This document shows, piece by piece, positions 47,500 through 60,540 of a stretch of 64,000 nucleotides of DNA. The translations under genes and the position numbers were made by a program. The stretch comes from Zingiber officinale (Eukaryota > Streptophyta > Magnoliopsida > Zingiberales > Zingiberaceae), in contig NC_055990.1 in the NCBI RefSeq assembly GCF_018446385.1, positions 28,605,891-28,669,890 on the forward strand, written 5' to 3'. Positions within the stretch are counted from its first letter, which is position 1; every line of letters begins with the position of its first letter. The notes beneath the pieces are model-generated. The model saw nothing but the letters and a program-made list of their open reading frames with translations. It had not been told where the DNA came from and did not search any database.

Positions 47500-49088
47500 C
47501 ATAAAGCATAGTCGATCGGGAAATCTCTTGAAGTAACCCAGACGGGTCTTCATGGGAGGAACCGGAGACTTTAAGCTATCATAGAACATAGTCGATCGGG
47601 AAATGCATGAAGTAACCCGGACGGACCTTCATGGAAGGAACCGAAAACTCTAAACTATCAAGAACATAGTCGATCAGAAAATCGCATGAAGTAACCCGGA
47701 CTGGCCTTCATGGGAGGAACCGGAGACTCTAAACTATCAAGAACATAGTTGATTGAGAAATCACATGAAGTAACCCGGACGGGCCTTCATGGGAGGAACC
47801 GGAGACTCTAAACTATCAAGAACATAGTCGATCGGGAAATCGCATGAAGTAACCCGGACGGGCCTTCATGAGAGGAACCGGAGACTCTAAACTATCAAGA
47901 ACATAGTCGATCGGGAAATCTCTCGAAGTAACCCGGACGGGTCTTCATGGGAGGAACCGGAGACTTTAAACTATCAAGAACATAGTCGATCGGGAAATCT
48001 CTCGGAGTAACCCGGACGGGTCTTCATGGGAGGAATCAGAGACTCTAAACTATCAAGAACATAGTCGATCGGAAAATTTCTTGAAGTAACCCGGACAGGC
48101 CTTCATGGGAGGAACCGGAGACTCTAAACTATCAAGAACATAGTCAATCGGGAAATCGCATGAAATAACCCGGACAGGCCTTCATGGGAGGAACCGGAGA
48201 CTCTAAACTATCAAGAACATAGTCTATCAGAAAATCGCATTAAGTAACCTGGACGGGCCTTCATGGGAGGAACCAGAGACTCTAAACTATCAAGAACATA
48301 GTCGATCGGGAAATCTCTTGAAGTAACCTAGACGGGTCTTCATGGGAGGAACCGGAGACTTTAAACTATCATAGAATATAGTCGATCAGGAAATCGCATG
48401 AAGTAACCCGGACGGGCCTTCATGGGAGAAACCGGAGACTCTAAACTACTAAGAGCATAGTCGATCAGGAAATCGCATGAAGTAACCCGGACGGGCCTTC
48501 ATGGGAGGAACCGGAGACTCTAAACTATCAAGAACATAGTCGATCGGGAAATCGCATGAAGTAACCCGGACGGGCCTTCATGAGAGGAACCGGAGACTCT
48601 AAACTATCAAGAACATAGTCGATCAAAAAATCTCTTGAAGTAACCCGGACGGGTCTTCATGGGAGGAACCGGAGACTTTAAACTATCAAGAACATAGTCG
48701 ATCGGGAAATCTCTCGGAGTAACCCGGACGGGTCTTCATGGGAGGAATCAGAGACTCTACTATCAAGAACATAGTCGATCGGAAAATCTCTTGAAGTAAC
48801 CCGGACAGGTCTTCATGGGAGGAACCGGAGACTCTAAACTATCAAGAACATAGTCAATCGGGAAATCGCATGAAGTAACCCGGACAAGCCTTCATGGGAG
48901 GAACCGGAGACTCTAAACTATCAAGAACATAGTCGATTGGGAAATCTCTTGAAGTAACCCGGACAGGTCTTCATGGGAGAAATCGGAGACTTTAAACTAT
49001 CATAAAGCACAATCGATCGAGAAATCCCTTGAAGTAACCCGGACGGGTCTTCTCAGGAAGAACCGAGGACTTTAAACTATCATTAACA
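47500..49088 (+). repeat. 79-bp minisatellite, about 20 copies
   Basis: Unit words: CATAGTCGATCGGGAAATC, then GAAGTAACCCGGACGGG, then CTTCATGGGAGGAACCGGAG. Steps measured between neighbouring units are 78-79 bp. Copies are well conserved, with a few higher-order similarities (for example the GGAGTAACCC variant recurring). It begins about 300 bp after the Tat integrase ends, which is the 3' untranslated region of such elements. Confidence 0.93.
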
Positions 49089-49868
49089 AAGTCATGCAGG
49101 ATTGAGTACCTGATTAAAATATGATAGAGCACAGGACCCTATTGACTCAAATTGATCAGGATTGCACGCCCGACCAAAAACTCAAAGGTTGAGGAGATTC
49201 TTCATATTAAATCGGTCGGGATTATGCGCTCGATCAGAGGTTGATGAAATTCTTTATATTAAGCTGATCGGAATTATACGCTCAACTAGAGATGGATGAA
49301 ATTCTTCTCGTTCTGGGTTATATGCATGGTCTAGATTCAAAGTCATCTGAATTTCTTTATAAAGATCACTCGGTATTACACTCCTGATCAGGATTCAAAG
49401 TTCAGAGGGAATTCTTTATATATATAATCCTTTAAAATTACATGCCATAATCATATAAAGTTCTCTATTTAAAATCGCTCGAGACTGTATGCGCGACAGA
49501 GAATATATAAATCCTATGGAGTTTTTCAGATAAAGTTACTCGAAATTACACATCCCTCAGAAGCACTAAGGTCTTTGAAATTCCTTATGTACAGTCAGGT
49601 CTGAATAGAGATCAAAGGGTTTACGCAAAAAGCCTTATTGGTCAGAGCCATATAATTACTTAAGATACCACAACAGGAGAAGCTTTTAAGCAAGACAGTA
49701 TGTATTCTCATGAAGCAACAACCAGATAATGAAGGACAGAAAAACAGGTAAGCATGAATTTTTTACAAATATTGCAAGTACTTAATTACAAGTTTTTTAT
49801 TTACAAGTCTTGAAAATACATAATTACAAATCTTTTATTTATAAGTCTTTTGGATTACATAATAATGC
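49089..49868. repeat. Degenerate second repeat block and spacer
   Basis: Between about 49140 and 49560 the phrase GATCGGGATTATGCGCTCGATC and a following GATGAAATTCTT recur in decayed form every 60-70 bp. The remaining part to 49868 shows nothing further. Confidence 0.5.
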
Positions 49869-52325
49869 TTACTTAAAATTGTCTGTCAAGTCTTGAGGTA
49901 ATTCATGATTAAGTCTGCGACAATTTATGAAATGAAGGGAAGGTTCGCGGGGTAGATAACCACCTTCCCTCAATTGTTGAAAAATTCTAGTTACGGAATG
50001 GTTTAAAGTCCCTATGACCTGGCGGATATATTCATTAGTGAATGCTGGGGATCTTAGATAAGCTAAGCGCCTGCCCTCCCATCGATCCTCCTCCTGCTCC
50101 TTATAACTTTGAAATTCGGTTTGTAGTGTGGTAGCTTGGGCTTTGAAAGCATCTCTGTCTAATTTAAGTTGCTCTATCTCCTTCTGAAGTGAGGATATCT
50201 CGGCATCCTGAGCCTTTCTTTGTTCTTGCTCTTGTAGAATAGCAAAATCTCTTGAGGCTGAATCTTGAGCCTGATCAGAAAGAAAGATATTATGAAGCCT
50301 CTCTACTTTCTCTAGGACAATGCTTTTATGAGAAATACCTGAGAGGGCCTTTTCTTTCAAAGCGGTTTCCACCTGAAGGCTGGAATGTAATCTGTCCACT
50401 CGTAATTCCAAGGTTTTCCTTTCAAGCTCTTTGTTTGCCAACAGCTACTGCTGATGTTGCAGTTCCTTCTTCAGACCCTCTATTTGTTGAGTCTGTGCAG
50501 CTATCTTCTCTCGTAGTTGAGAAAGCTCAGTGTGAGAGGGAGGAAGATTGACTTTCAATGCCTCTACTTGAGCCTTTAACTTGCTATTTTCCCGCTCTAG
50601 AGCAATGAGTAGCTGGTCTAGGTGAAAACTCGAGGCGTGAAACTAAAACAATAATGCAGTTAGCAGGAAATAATAATACGATGACAATATATAATGAAAA
50701 ACACTTACGGCAACAGCTTGACGACTATGACTATCAACACGGTGGGACATACTCGTGCCCCTTAATAGTTCTTGGCTATGCTGCCAAGACTCAGCCAAAG
50801 GGCCTTGTAGTTGCAGAAAACCATAACTAGGAGGGTCCGAAGCTTGTGCCAGTTGAGAAGGTAAACCTAAAGCCTGCCTAAAAAGAGGTGTGGAGGCAGA
50901 AGGAGAAGAGGGTCATGTAGAATAAGAAGGAAGAGAAAGGAGGGGAGTAGTAGAACCAAGAATGACAGAGGAAGAGCTAGAGGGGATGGAAGATGGTAGA
51001 GCAATAAAAGTTGATTCAGCTGTCGAAGCATGGATAACTGATGGTCCTAGACTCGGAGAAGATCTCCTGCAAGGCGTTCTTTTAGCTCAGGGTCCAAGAG
51101 CCAGAGGAGGCAAGGCCAGGGTAAGAGGTTGAGAGGAGGCCGAAGTAGTAGTAGCCATTTGAGGAGCAGAAGTAGCTGAAACGATAGCAGAAGAGGAAGG
51201 AATGAGTAGACCCGGTCTTATCATTCTAAGAGAAAGATTGGAAATAATGTGGGTAGGGAGCATTGGCACCTTACCTCTCTCAAAAGAAATAGGTAGAGGA
51301 GCAATAGGAGTCTGCACAAAGGTACCAAAAGTGTCACGAAAGGGAACATCCTCAGTCAGCCTGGGTTTCTTGAGTATGGTAACAAAAGGTTGTTCCTCTT
51401 CCTCTTCCATAGAAGCAATAGCTTCGACCGCTTGTTCTTCTTCGGATAACAAACTCAAAGTAGAAGCAGTAGGATTGGCTCGACGAGCTTGCAGTAATTG
51501 CTCTCCAAGTTTATTCAAAAAAGACTTGGTCATGGTTGTATTCTTGTACATGAAAGCAGGTAGAAGAGCATCAGCTGAAACACAAGAATTGGGCATCATT
51601 ATAGAAAATAATTAGCAAGTAACTGATAAACATAGCTTAGAATATTTAGACATACCAAAAGAGACATCCAAGGGAGTGTCAATGCTACTTATCCCAAAGG
51701 GAAACATCAAACCCTCCACAATCAAGGACGGTAAGCTGAATTTAGCCCCCTTTAGCTTGGATAAAGCAACAGAGACAGAGGGATCGGCGAGGAGGTTATC
51801 AGTGTTAGGAGCCGGGGGGAGATTGTGTATCCAAGCAATAGGAAAGGGAACAAAAGAAGGGAGACGTACAAAGAAAAATTTGTGATGCCATTTCTCCTAA
51901 GGAGGAATCCTGCTAAACAAAAGGGCCTTAGGGTGAGACTTTAATTTAAAAACACCAATGTCCACTTGGCGGGGAATGAAGAAGTAGTGAAAGAGATGAG
52001 GGGATAAGGGGAAATCTAGTAGTTTAGACACCCTAACAAAACCCACAAGGATAGAAAAAGATTGAGGAATAAACTGATTAAGAGGAATATCAAAATAAAG
52101 ACTAACATCAGCGAAAAAGGGATGAAGGGGGAATCGGAAACCTTGTAAGGCTTGAGCCCAGAAGATCGATATGCTTCCTAAAGGAGGAAGATGTGGACTA
52201 TCCTGAGGGATAGGGTGAACTATATAGGAAGGAAAACCATAGTTTACTTATAACTCCAACTCCTCTGGCTCGGTAAGGTTAGAAGCGTACGAAAGAAATC
52301 ACGCTGTGGAAGGAGTGGCCATGGC
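49869..52325 (-). pseudogene. Antisense accessory ORF of Tat element (Transposase_28-like plus coiled coil)
   Basis: Read right to left from an ATG near 52323. The N-terminal part (to about 51610) carries the pattern of the Pfam family called putative gypsy type transposon (Transposase_28): GFRFPLHPFFADV, SILVGFVRV, LFHYFF, then after a stop KWHHKFFFVRLP. Next comes a Ser/Pro/Glu-rich linker (51087-51599) and a long coiled coil (49869-50640, LQKEIEQLKLDRDAFKAQ region) ending near 49870. Stops and frame changes break it; introns in the original are possible. It is antisense to the neighbouring integrase. Its function in Tat elements is unknown. Confidence 0.7.
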
Positions 52326-52840
52326 GGAATAGCAGAAGGGAAGCAAACAAAGGAAGAGGAAGGAATAGTCGGGAAGAAGAAGATAGCATTTTAAACCTTC
52401 TTCTCTCTCTCAGGGCCTTATACCCAAAAACCTTTAAACAGAGGGAGACGAAGAATTGGAAAAAGGAGAAACCCGAAAGCATAGGGATATATAAAATAAT
52501 AAGATCAATAACAGTTCATGTAGAACTTAAGTATAAAAGTGGGTATGAAAAGAAAGAGTATGAATCCAATAAGGAAGAGTACCCGGAATCATAACCGTCA
52601 TAAAGAGGTAATGTCATCGAAGGATGGAATCGAATTCAAAAAGAAGGATGAATCCCACGAAAAAGGTATTAAGTTTGGCAATCCTCCTCGGAAAACGCGA
52701 CCAAGTTTTTCTCTCTCTATGTGCTTGATTCTTAAAGAATCAAAAAGGTATGAAGAAAATGGGTCAGGTACGAGGTTGATAGGATAGTTTCAGATTATCT
52801 ATTTGATTAAAACAACAAACCCGGACGGTCATACTCGACC
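52326..52840. other. Non-coding stretch between antisense ORF and 263-bp array
   Basis: No protein domain. Probably the untranslated leader side of the antisense ORF. Confidence 0.35.
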
Positions 52841-53610
52841 GGACGAGATTTAGTTAAGTATAAAGCACCGGTTGATATGTGCGAGCCTCATGGTAAATCG
52901 ACCAGTTATAATAAACCAAGCGATATTGAAGATAAAATATTATAACGTACCATATTATATCGGGCGGGACTTGGTTAAATACAAAGTACCAGACTATATT
53001 TGTCAGCATAAGTATAAATCGAGCGGTTATGACAGACCAGTCGAAATGGACGATATTATAATATATTGATCACGGCTTTATAGTCGGATAGTTATACCGA
53101 ATTGGGTGAAAACTAGTTAAGTATAAAGCACTAGTCGATATGTGCGAGCCTAATGGTAAATCGACCAGTTATAATAAACCAAGTGATATTGAAGATAAAA
53201 TATTATAACGTACCATATTATATCGGGCGGGACTTGGTTAAATACAAAGTATCAGACGATATTTGTCAGCATAAGTATAAATCGAGTGGTTATAACAGAC
53301 TGGTCGAAATGGACGATATTATAATATATTGATCACGGCTTTATAGTCGGATAATTATACCGAATTGAGTGAAAACTAGTTAAGTATAAAGTATCGGTCG
53401 ATATGTGCGAGCCTAATGGTAAATCGACCAGTTATAATAAACCAAGCGATATTGAAGATAAAATATTATAACGTACCATATTATATCGGGCGGGACTTGG
53501 TTAAATACAAAGTACCGAACGATATTTTTCAGCATAAGTATAAATCGAGCGGTTATGATAGACCGGTCGAAATGGACGATATTATAATATATTGATTACA
53601 GCTGTATAGT
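52841..53610. repeat. 263-bp tandem repeat, about three copies
   Basis: GATATGTGCGAGCCT occurs at 52874, 53137 and 53400, an exact 263-bp step. Each unit contains two related sub-blocks (TAAATCGACCAGTTATAATA and TAAATCGAGCGGTTATGACA), so it is itself an old dimer. The units differ by only a few bases. Confidence 0.93.
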
Positions 53611-53884
53611 AGCAAACCGAGTGACATTCAACATGCTTAGATAAGATGAATAACCACCATGAACGAAAAGAAGCAAATTTAGTGGTAGAATGAGAAGTTT
53701 AACCTTACACAAACAAGTTAGATTGTCATGACAAGTTCTAGTTAACTTTACAATGATCCAGACTCTAACGAAAAGATTACTCTAGAGATAGCTGAGGAAA
53801 CAAATCAGCAGGCCTATCATCCAGGAGTTTGCGTCGGTTTAAGAAGTTAGGAGGAGGATCACAAGACAAGAAGTTTTCTTCTCG

Positions 53885-54904
53885 CAATTACTTTACTGCT
53901 CCTTCGGCTCTAGTGGTATAGGCGGCCAAAATAGATTTTACGATCGGCCTATTGAAGTCAGTAGAATTGATCAAGGTGGTAGCCCGCTCCTTGAAGCCAT
54001 CGTCTTCACAATTTTTGTAAACCACCAGAGTTGATTGGGAAGATTTCAACTCAGCATCCTTGGTGGAGGCCTCTGTCTTAGCCGTATTCAAGGAAGTGTT
54101 TAAGGAAGTTATTTCATCATCTTTCAAACGTAGAACCTTTAGTTTATCAGTTAACGCAGACTCATAGTCAGACTTCAACTTGTTAGTCTCAGCAATTTGC
54201 TTCTCTAATTTGGAGGATAACTCAGTATTAAGATCTGTAGCCCATTTAAATTGAGTCTGAAGGCTCTCAACTTGAGCTTCATACTATTCTTTGGATTCAT
54301 CTGAAAGCGTGGCAGAAGACAGCTCAACAACTTGTTGCTTCAGCTTCTCATTCTCAGAATATAAGTTATGCGCTAGGCGAGTAAACCCATATTGGCCATC
54401 CACCACTACGAACATAAGAATGGGTCATAAAATAGTCACGGATAAATAATAAATAAATAATAGCAAACATACCTTGGTTTCCTCATGCGAGAATTGGTCA
54501 ATTGTCTTGGAAGGGGGAAGCTCTCTAAAGAGAGTGTGAATTTCCTCTCGAGCAGTAGCAAAAGAACCTCCCAGTAATACCGGGAGGACAGGAATGGTAG
54601 AAGAACTAGTGGAAAAGGAAGAGGTTGGGATAGAAGGGGGAGAAAAAATGAAATAAGAAGAAAAGGAAGAAGGCAAAGACCCAGATTCTGGAATAGACAG
54701 AGGAAAAGTAAAAGAGGCACTGCCAGGGGCAGTACTGCTGGAAGAAGGAGAGGAAGAAAAAAGAAGGGAAGGATATAAATCAGCCAAAGTAGGCTCATTA
54801 GGAGAAGGGGAAGCAGAAGTAAAACCTTCTGAGGGTGATTCCTCAGCAGAAAGAGTGAGTCTCCTTTTTGAGGGGGGAGCTCTAGTGAGTTTGCGTCCCG
54901 GGCG
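53885..54904 (-). pseudogene. Second antisense accessory ORF fragment (Ser-rich linker and coiled coil)
   Basis: On the minus strand: a Lys/Arg-rich start, a Ser/Pro-rich stretch (54425-54840), then a coiled coil (about 54360 down to 53890, with LKVLRLKDDEITSLNTSLNTA) ending in a stop at 53888. It has the same layout as 49869-52325 but a different sequence, and it lacks the Transposase_28-like part because Copia F inserted at 54910. It marks a second Tat-type element, or a duplicated module. Confidence 0.6.
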
Positions 54905-54909
54905 TTTAC

Positions 54910-57496
54910 TGTTGGTTGCTACTCGGAAAACCTAATGATTCCACTGTACAAAAATTTTGTACAAAGGTCTGAACCTTTTCCTAGCTACCATGTATTCTTT
55001 TAAATTAAACTTGGATCGCCTGCAGAACTTAACACGTTTGATCCAAAGCTTAATCTATTTGTTCTTTTAGGTTTAGACTCGGATCTCCTGCAGAACTTAA
55101 CACGTTCGATCCAAATCACCTAGGTTATTAATTTCATTAAATATTAATTTCCAAAATTGACTTCCAGTACTGACGTGGCGAGGCACATGACCTTCTTGGA
55201 TATGGGAACAACCACCACCGACTAGACAAAGCCTTTTAAGGAAAGTTAATATTTAATTTCCTTAAATAACTTTAGGTCAACCGAAAAGAACAATCAAATC
55301 ACAAGGAAAAGAAAAAATAAAAAGAACACAACATCGAAAACAAATTCGAAATATTAGAATCATATGCCTCTTGTATTTAGTATTATTTCCTAAAATAACT
55401 AGTATGATGCGGAAAGGAAAAATACTAGTTATACCTTTTAGAAAGACCTCTTGATCTTCTACCGTATTCCTCTTCTAACCTCGGACGTTGTGTGGGCAAC
55501 GATCTTCCGAGATGAGAAACCACCAAAGCACCTTCTTCTCCTTTCTTCAAGTTTCGGCCAAGCACAATGCTTCCAAAAGATGAAGATCTTTTTCCACCAA
55601 CCAAGCTCCAAGGGATGTAAGCTTTCTCTCCTTCTTCTCCAAGCTAAAATCCGGCCACCACTTGATCTCCAAGGAGGAAGAGAGGTTCGGCCACAAGGAT
55701 GGAGAGAAGAGAAGGGGAAGGGTCGGCCACACCAAGGAAGAAAAAAGAGAGAAAAATAATAGAGTCGTTTTTTCCCATGAAGGCACTTCTACCCCCTCTT
55801 TTATAATCCTTGGTCTTGGCAAATAAGGAAATTTAAATAAAAACTTCCTTAATTCTTTTGCCATGAAAATGAAAAATTTATTTAATTAAAAATAATTTTT
55901 CTCTTCTCAATTTACAATGGTCGGCCATATACAAATCTCCAAGCAAATAAAATTTTAAACACAAATTAAAACTTCCTTATTTGCTTCCGGAAATTTATAA
56001 AAATTTTCAATAATTTTTATCCCTTCATGATTGGTTAATAAAAAGGAAATTTTATAAATTAAAATCTTTTTTTAAAACATGTGGATAATTTCCAAAAAGG
56101 AAAGTTATCTCTAAAAATTAAAATCTCTTTTCAATCTACAAATAAGGAAAGATATCAAATCTTTTCTTAATCTTTTGTAGAAACTAATAAAAGAGAATTT
56201 TTAATTTTTAAACTTTCTTTTAAATCATGAACATGATTAAAAAGGAAAGTTTTTACCAAAATTAAAATCAACCTTTTAATCTACAAATAAGGAAAGAGAT
56301 TTAGCTCTTCTCTTAATCTTTTGTAGAATCTTATAAAAGGAAAGATTTAAAATTTTAAACTCTCTTTTAAATCATGTTATCCACATAAGAAAATTTTAAA
56401 AAATAAAAATCCTTTTATTTTAATTTGGGCCGGCCACACCAAGCTTGAACCCAAGCTAGGGCCGGCCACATGAATTCACCCATGAACCAAACCATGGCCA
56501 GCCCTAGCTTGGTCTCCAAGCTAGCTTAGCCGGCCCCTATAGGATGGGTAAGAAGGTGGGTATAGGTGGGTATAGTACTCTATAATTAAGAGGCTACGAT
56601 AGGGACCGAGAGGAGGAATTGGTTTTGGTCTCCCGATAAAATTAAGCATCCCGTGTTCGCCCTGAACACACAACTTAATTTTATCAATAATAATTCATTC
56701 CACTAGAGAACTATTATTGAACTACCGCACCAATCCCAAATTACATTTTTGGGCTCCTTCTTATTATGAGTGTGTTAGTCTCCCTGTGTTTAAGATGTCG
56801 AATGTCCACTAATTAAGTGAGTTACTGATAACTCATTTAATTAATATCTTAGTCCAAGAGTAGTACCACTCAACCTTATCGTCATGTCGGACTAAGTCCA
56901 CCTGCAGGGTTTAACATGACAATCCTTATGAGCTCCTCTTGGGGACATTCTCAACCTAGATTACTAGGACACAGTTTCCTTCTATAATCAACAACACACA
57001 CTATAAGTGATATCATTTTCCAACTTATCGGGCTTATTGATTTATCGAACTAAATCTCACTCATTGATAAATTAAAGAAATAAATATCAAATATATGTGC
57101 TTGTTATTATATTAGGATTAAGAGCACACACTTCCATAATAACTGAGGTCTTTGTTCCTTTATAAAGTGAGTATAAAAGAAACGACCTCTAATGATCCTA
57201 CTCAATACACTCTAAGTGTACTAGTGTAATTATATAGTTAAGATAAACTAATACCTAATTACACTACGACCTTCCAATGGTTTGTTCCTTTCCATCTTGG
57301 TCGTGAGCTACTGTTTATAATTTATAAGGTACTGATAACATGATCCTCTGTGTGTGACACCACACACCATATTATCTACAATATAAATTAATTGAACAAC
57401 TACATTTATCATAAATGTAGACATTTGACCAATGTGATTCTTATTTCTAGATAAATGTTTATACCAAAAGCTAGGCTTTTAGTATACATCCTAACA
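54910..57496 (-). repeat. LTR of Copia F (3' LTR on sense strand), 2587 bp
   Basis: Ends TGTTGGTTGCTACTCGG and CATCCTAACA. Includes ACTTAACACGTT(C/T)GATCCAAA repeated at 55030 and 55095, and a block of AAAGGAAA/ATTTAAAT-rich DNA (55900-56400) with GGCCGGCCAC words. Frames at 55451-55864 on both strands are incidental. Confidence 0.88.
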
Positions 57497-57515
57497 ATCT
57501 CCCACTTATACTAAA
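57497..57515 (-). other. Polypurine tract of Copia F
   Basis: The complement reads ...TATAAGTGGGAGAT directly before the LTR. Confidence 0.8.
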
Positions 57516-57983
57516 AGACTAAGCTACCATATCTGCTGCCATACATCTAAATCCTAACTTTTCAACATGCCCATCAAAAGCTCTTGCCTTAAGGGTCTTA
57601 GTGAAAAGATCTATAGGTCATCATCTGATGCAATCTAGGCAGCAACAACTTCTCCTCATTTATACGATTTCTCGTATTGGGTGGTACTTACGCTCTATTG
57701 TGTTTACTTGCCTTATAGACTCATGGTTTCTTCGAGTTTGCTACTGCACCACTATTATTACAATAAATTGTAATAATCTTTGGACAAACCAGAAATCATA
57801 TCTAAGTCTATCTTGAGGTTATTGAGTCATTCAGCTTTTATGGCTACCTCAGAGGCTTGCCATATACTCAGCTTCTATGGTGGAGTCCAGAAAAACACCT
57901 ATGCTTATCACTCTTCCATAGTTATGACTTTATCTCCTAAAGTAAACACAAAACCCCGAGGTTGACTTAATATTGTCCCTATC

Positions 57984-60540
57984 CTATTGGAAGTCAAAAT
58001 CCGTGCAACCCACAGGGACCAAATTAACTGCCTTGTAAGCTAGCATATAATCTCTAGTGCCTCTAAGGTACTTCAATATATGCTTCACTGCAGTCCAATG
58101 TCCTTGTCCAGGGTTACTTTGATATCTGCTAACTATGCCCTTGGCAAAATAGATTTCTGATCTCGTGCATAGCATACATTAGGCTTCCGACAGCCGAAGC
58201 ATAAAGAACTGCCTTCATTTCCTCTATCTCCTTTGATGTCTTCGGAGACATCTCTTTAGATAAAACTACTCCAAGTCCAAAAGGTAAGAAACCTCTCTTG
58301 GAGTTCTGCATGCTTAAAACGAGCAAGGATTTTTTCGATATATGAAGCTTGGGATAAGTAAAAAAATTTTTTTTGCGATCCCTTATTACTTTGATCCAAA
58401 GAATATATACATTCTCCCAAGTCCTTCATATCGAATTGTTTGGACAGCCATACCCTTACTTCTGACAACACTTTGATATTGTTTCCAACTACCAAAAATG
58501 TTATCTACGTATAGTACAAGAAATACCACCACATCTCCATCACACTTTTTGTATACACAAGACTTATCCAGTTACTAAATAAATCCAAAGGTCTGGATTA
58601 CTTTGATAAACCGAATGTTCCAAGACCTTGAAGCTTTGCTTCAGTCCATAAATTGATTGAGCTTGCACACAAGATGCTCTTTGCCCTTTGCAATGAACCC
58701 TTCTGGTTGCTTTATATGGATGCTTTCTTCAAGACTTCCATAAAGGAATGCTGTCTTGATATCCACTTGCCAAATAGATAAAAGAATCTGGATAGACTTA
58801 AGCATAGCTACCAGTGAAAAAGTTTCCTTTTTCATCAAGCCTTGCTTTGAAAGTGTCCTCCTTCCTGTCTATCCATCTTTTCCTATTGTAGACATATTTT
58901 CACCCAATGGCTTTTACACCATCTGGTGGTTCTACAAGCTTCCAGATTTGATTAGAATACTTATATTCTAATTCTGTATTCATTGCTCTTTGCCAAGATG
59001 CTGCATCTTTATTTTGGAGTGCTTCATCATATTTCCGGGATCAGACTTATGTTCATTTGGGATCAAGTCCAAAAACATGAATCCTTTTGGTTGTTTGACA
59101 ACCCTCCCACTACGATGATGTACTGTCTATAATTGTGTATCAATTGTGATACGTGTTGCAGTTTCTTGTGATATTTCATCTTGTATAGTTGGTACTAGAT
59201 TAGACATGTCCTTTATAATTTCTTTAAGAACAAATTTACTTATGCGCTTGTGGTTTATTACATAGTCCTTTTCTAAAAATCGATCATTGATGCTAACAAT
59301 GACCTTCTGATTTTTAAGACTATAAACCTACTTTCATTTCTCTAGGATAACTTACAAACAAGTGAATTCCTGTCCAACTTATCATTGTCTCTCTTCAGCA
59401 TATGTGCTAGACTACCCGAATCCGAATATGCTTCAAAATAGGCTTATGCCTATTTAGCAATTCTATATGAGTAGAGAGTTCTGACTTTGGAAGGTACTAT
59501 GTTCACTTCTGTTTCCAAAGTATATCCTTAAAATGAATTTGATAATTTTCCAAATAACTCATCATCAATCTACTTATTTCCATAAGAGTCCTATACCTTC
59601 CTTTTTCTACACCATTCTGTAGGGGTATACCAGGTGCAGTTAGTTTGGATTGAATCCCTACTTTTGATAAGTGACTCCTAAATTCTCCCAAGAGGTACTT
59701 GCCACTACGATCTCACCGTATTGTCTTGATACTTTTACTTTGACGTTTCTCCGCATCAGCCTTGTACTCTTTGAACTAATCAAAGTACTTAGTCTTGCGG
59801 CACATTAAGTAAATGTATTTGTATCTTGAATAGTTATCTATAAAATAGATGAAATATTCGATACTACATCTTGCCTGGATAGTCATAGGATCACACAAAT
59901 CAGAATGAACCAATTCCAACATATCTTTGGCTCCATACCCCTTAGACTTAAAAGCTTCTTGGTTATTTTTCCTTCCAAGTAAGACTCGCAGGTTGGAAAG
60001 ATTTCCACTACTAATGCACCCAAAAGTTCATCAGCTACCAATGAATCCTACTTAAGTTAATATAACCTAGCTTTAGATGTCAAAGATATAATTGGTTTAT
60101 TTCCGAAGGTTGCTTTCTCTTAAAGTTAGAAGATGTGTTACTAATTTCCATTTGTTGCATCGTGGGAGTTATTGGATTTATAAATTGCCAACCAACGTAC
60201 CAGAACAGATAACTTCCCTCTTTTTCTTAATAACAACTTTGTTATTAAAAGAGACAGAATATCAAGTTCTTTGAATAGTTTAGAAACTGAAAACTAGTTC
60301 TTTCTAAACTTGGTAGGTAAAGACAATTACTCAAAATCCATGTTTTATTCTTATCAAAGGATAAACATCTCCCACTGCAACAGCTGCCACTTTTACAGTA
60401 GTGCCCATGTGGACGGTGTTTTTATTTTCATTTAGTTGTCGGGTTTCCTGGAACCCTGCAATGAATTGCGGACATGATTAATGGCATTTGTATCTACACT
60501 CCAAGTTCTGGTAGATAGCACCACTAAACATGTTTCAACT
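57984..60540 (-). pseudogene. Copia F protease-integrase-RT-RNase H remnant
   Basis: Read right to left. A protease-like motif (VDTNAINHV near 60500, with the D-S-G changed to D-T-N) is followed by a decayed pre-integrase region and integrase (EYFIYFIDNYSRYKYIYL near 59850, then GEFRSHLSKVGIQSKLTAPG and QNGVEKGRYRTLME at 59503-59691). RT follows (WQVDIKTAFLYGSLEESIHI at 58641-58838, KQFDMKDLGECIYSL), then the RT/RNase H connection (AVGSLMYAM, SRYQSNPGQGHW, HILKYLRGTRDYML). Many stops and frameshifts. It is clearly a different lineage from A and E. Confidence 0.85.

Noticed and set aside
47500..49088. CRISPR-like look of regular repeats
   Set aside because: There are no unique spacers between repeats, and the context is a plant retrotransposon; it is a minisatellite.
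55451..55864. Short Lys/Arg-rich and Leu/Pro-rich frames on both strands
   Set aside because: They lie inside the Copia F LTR and mirror each other; composition artefacts.
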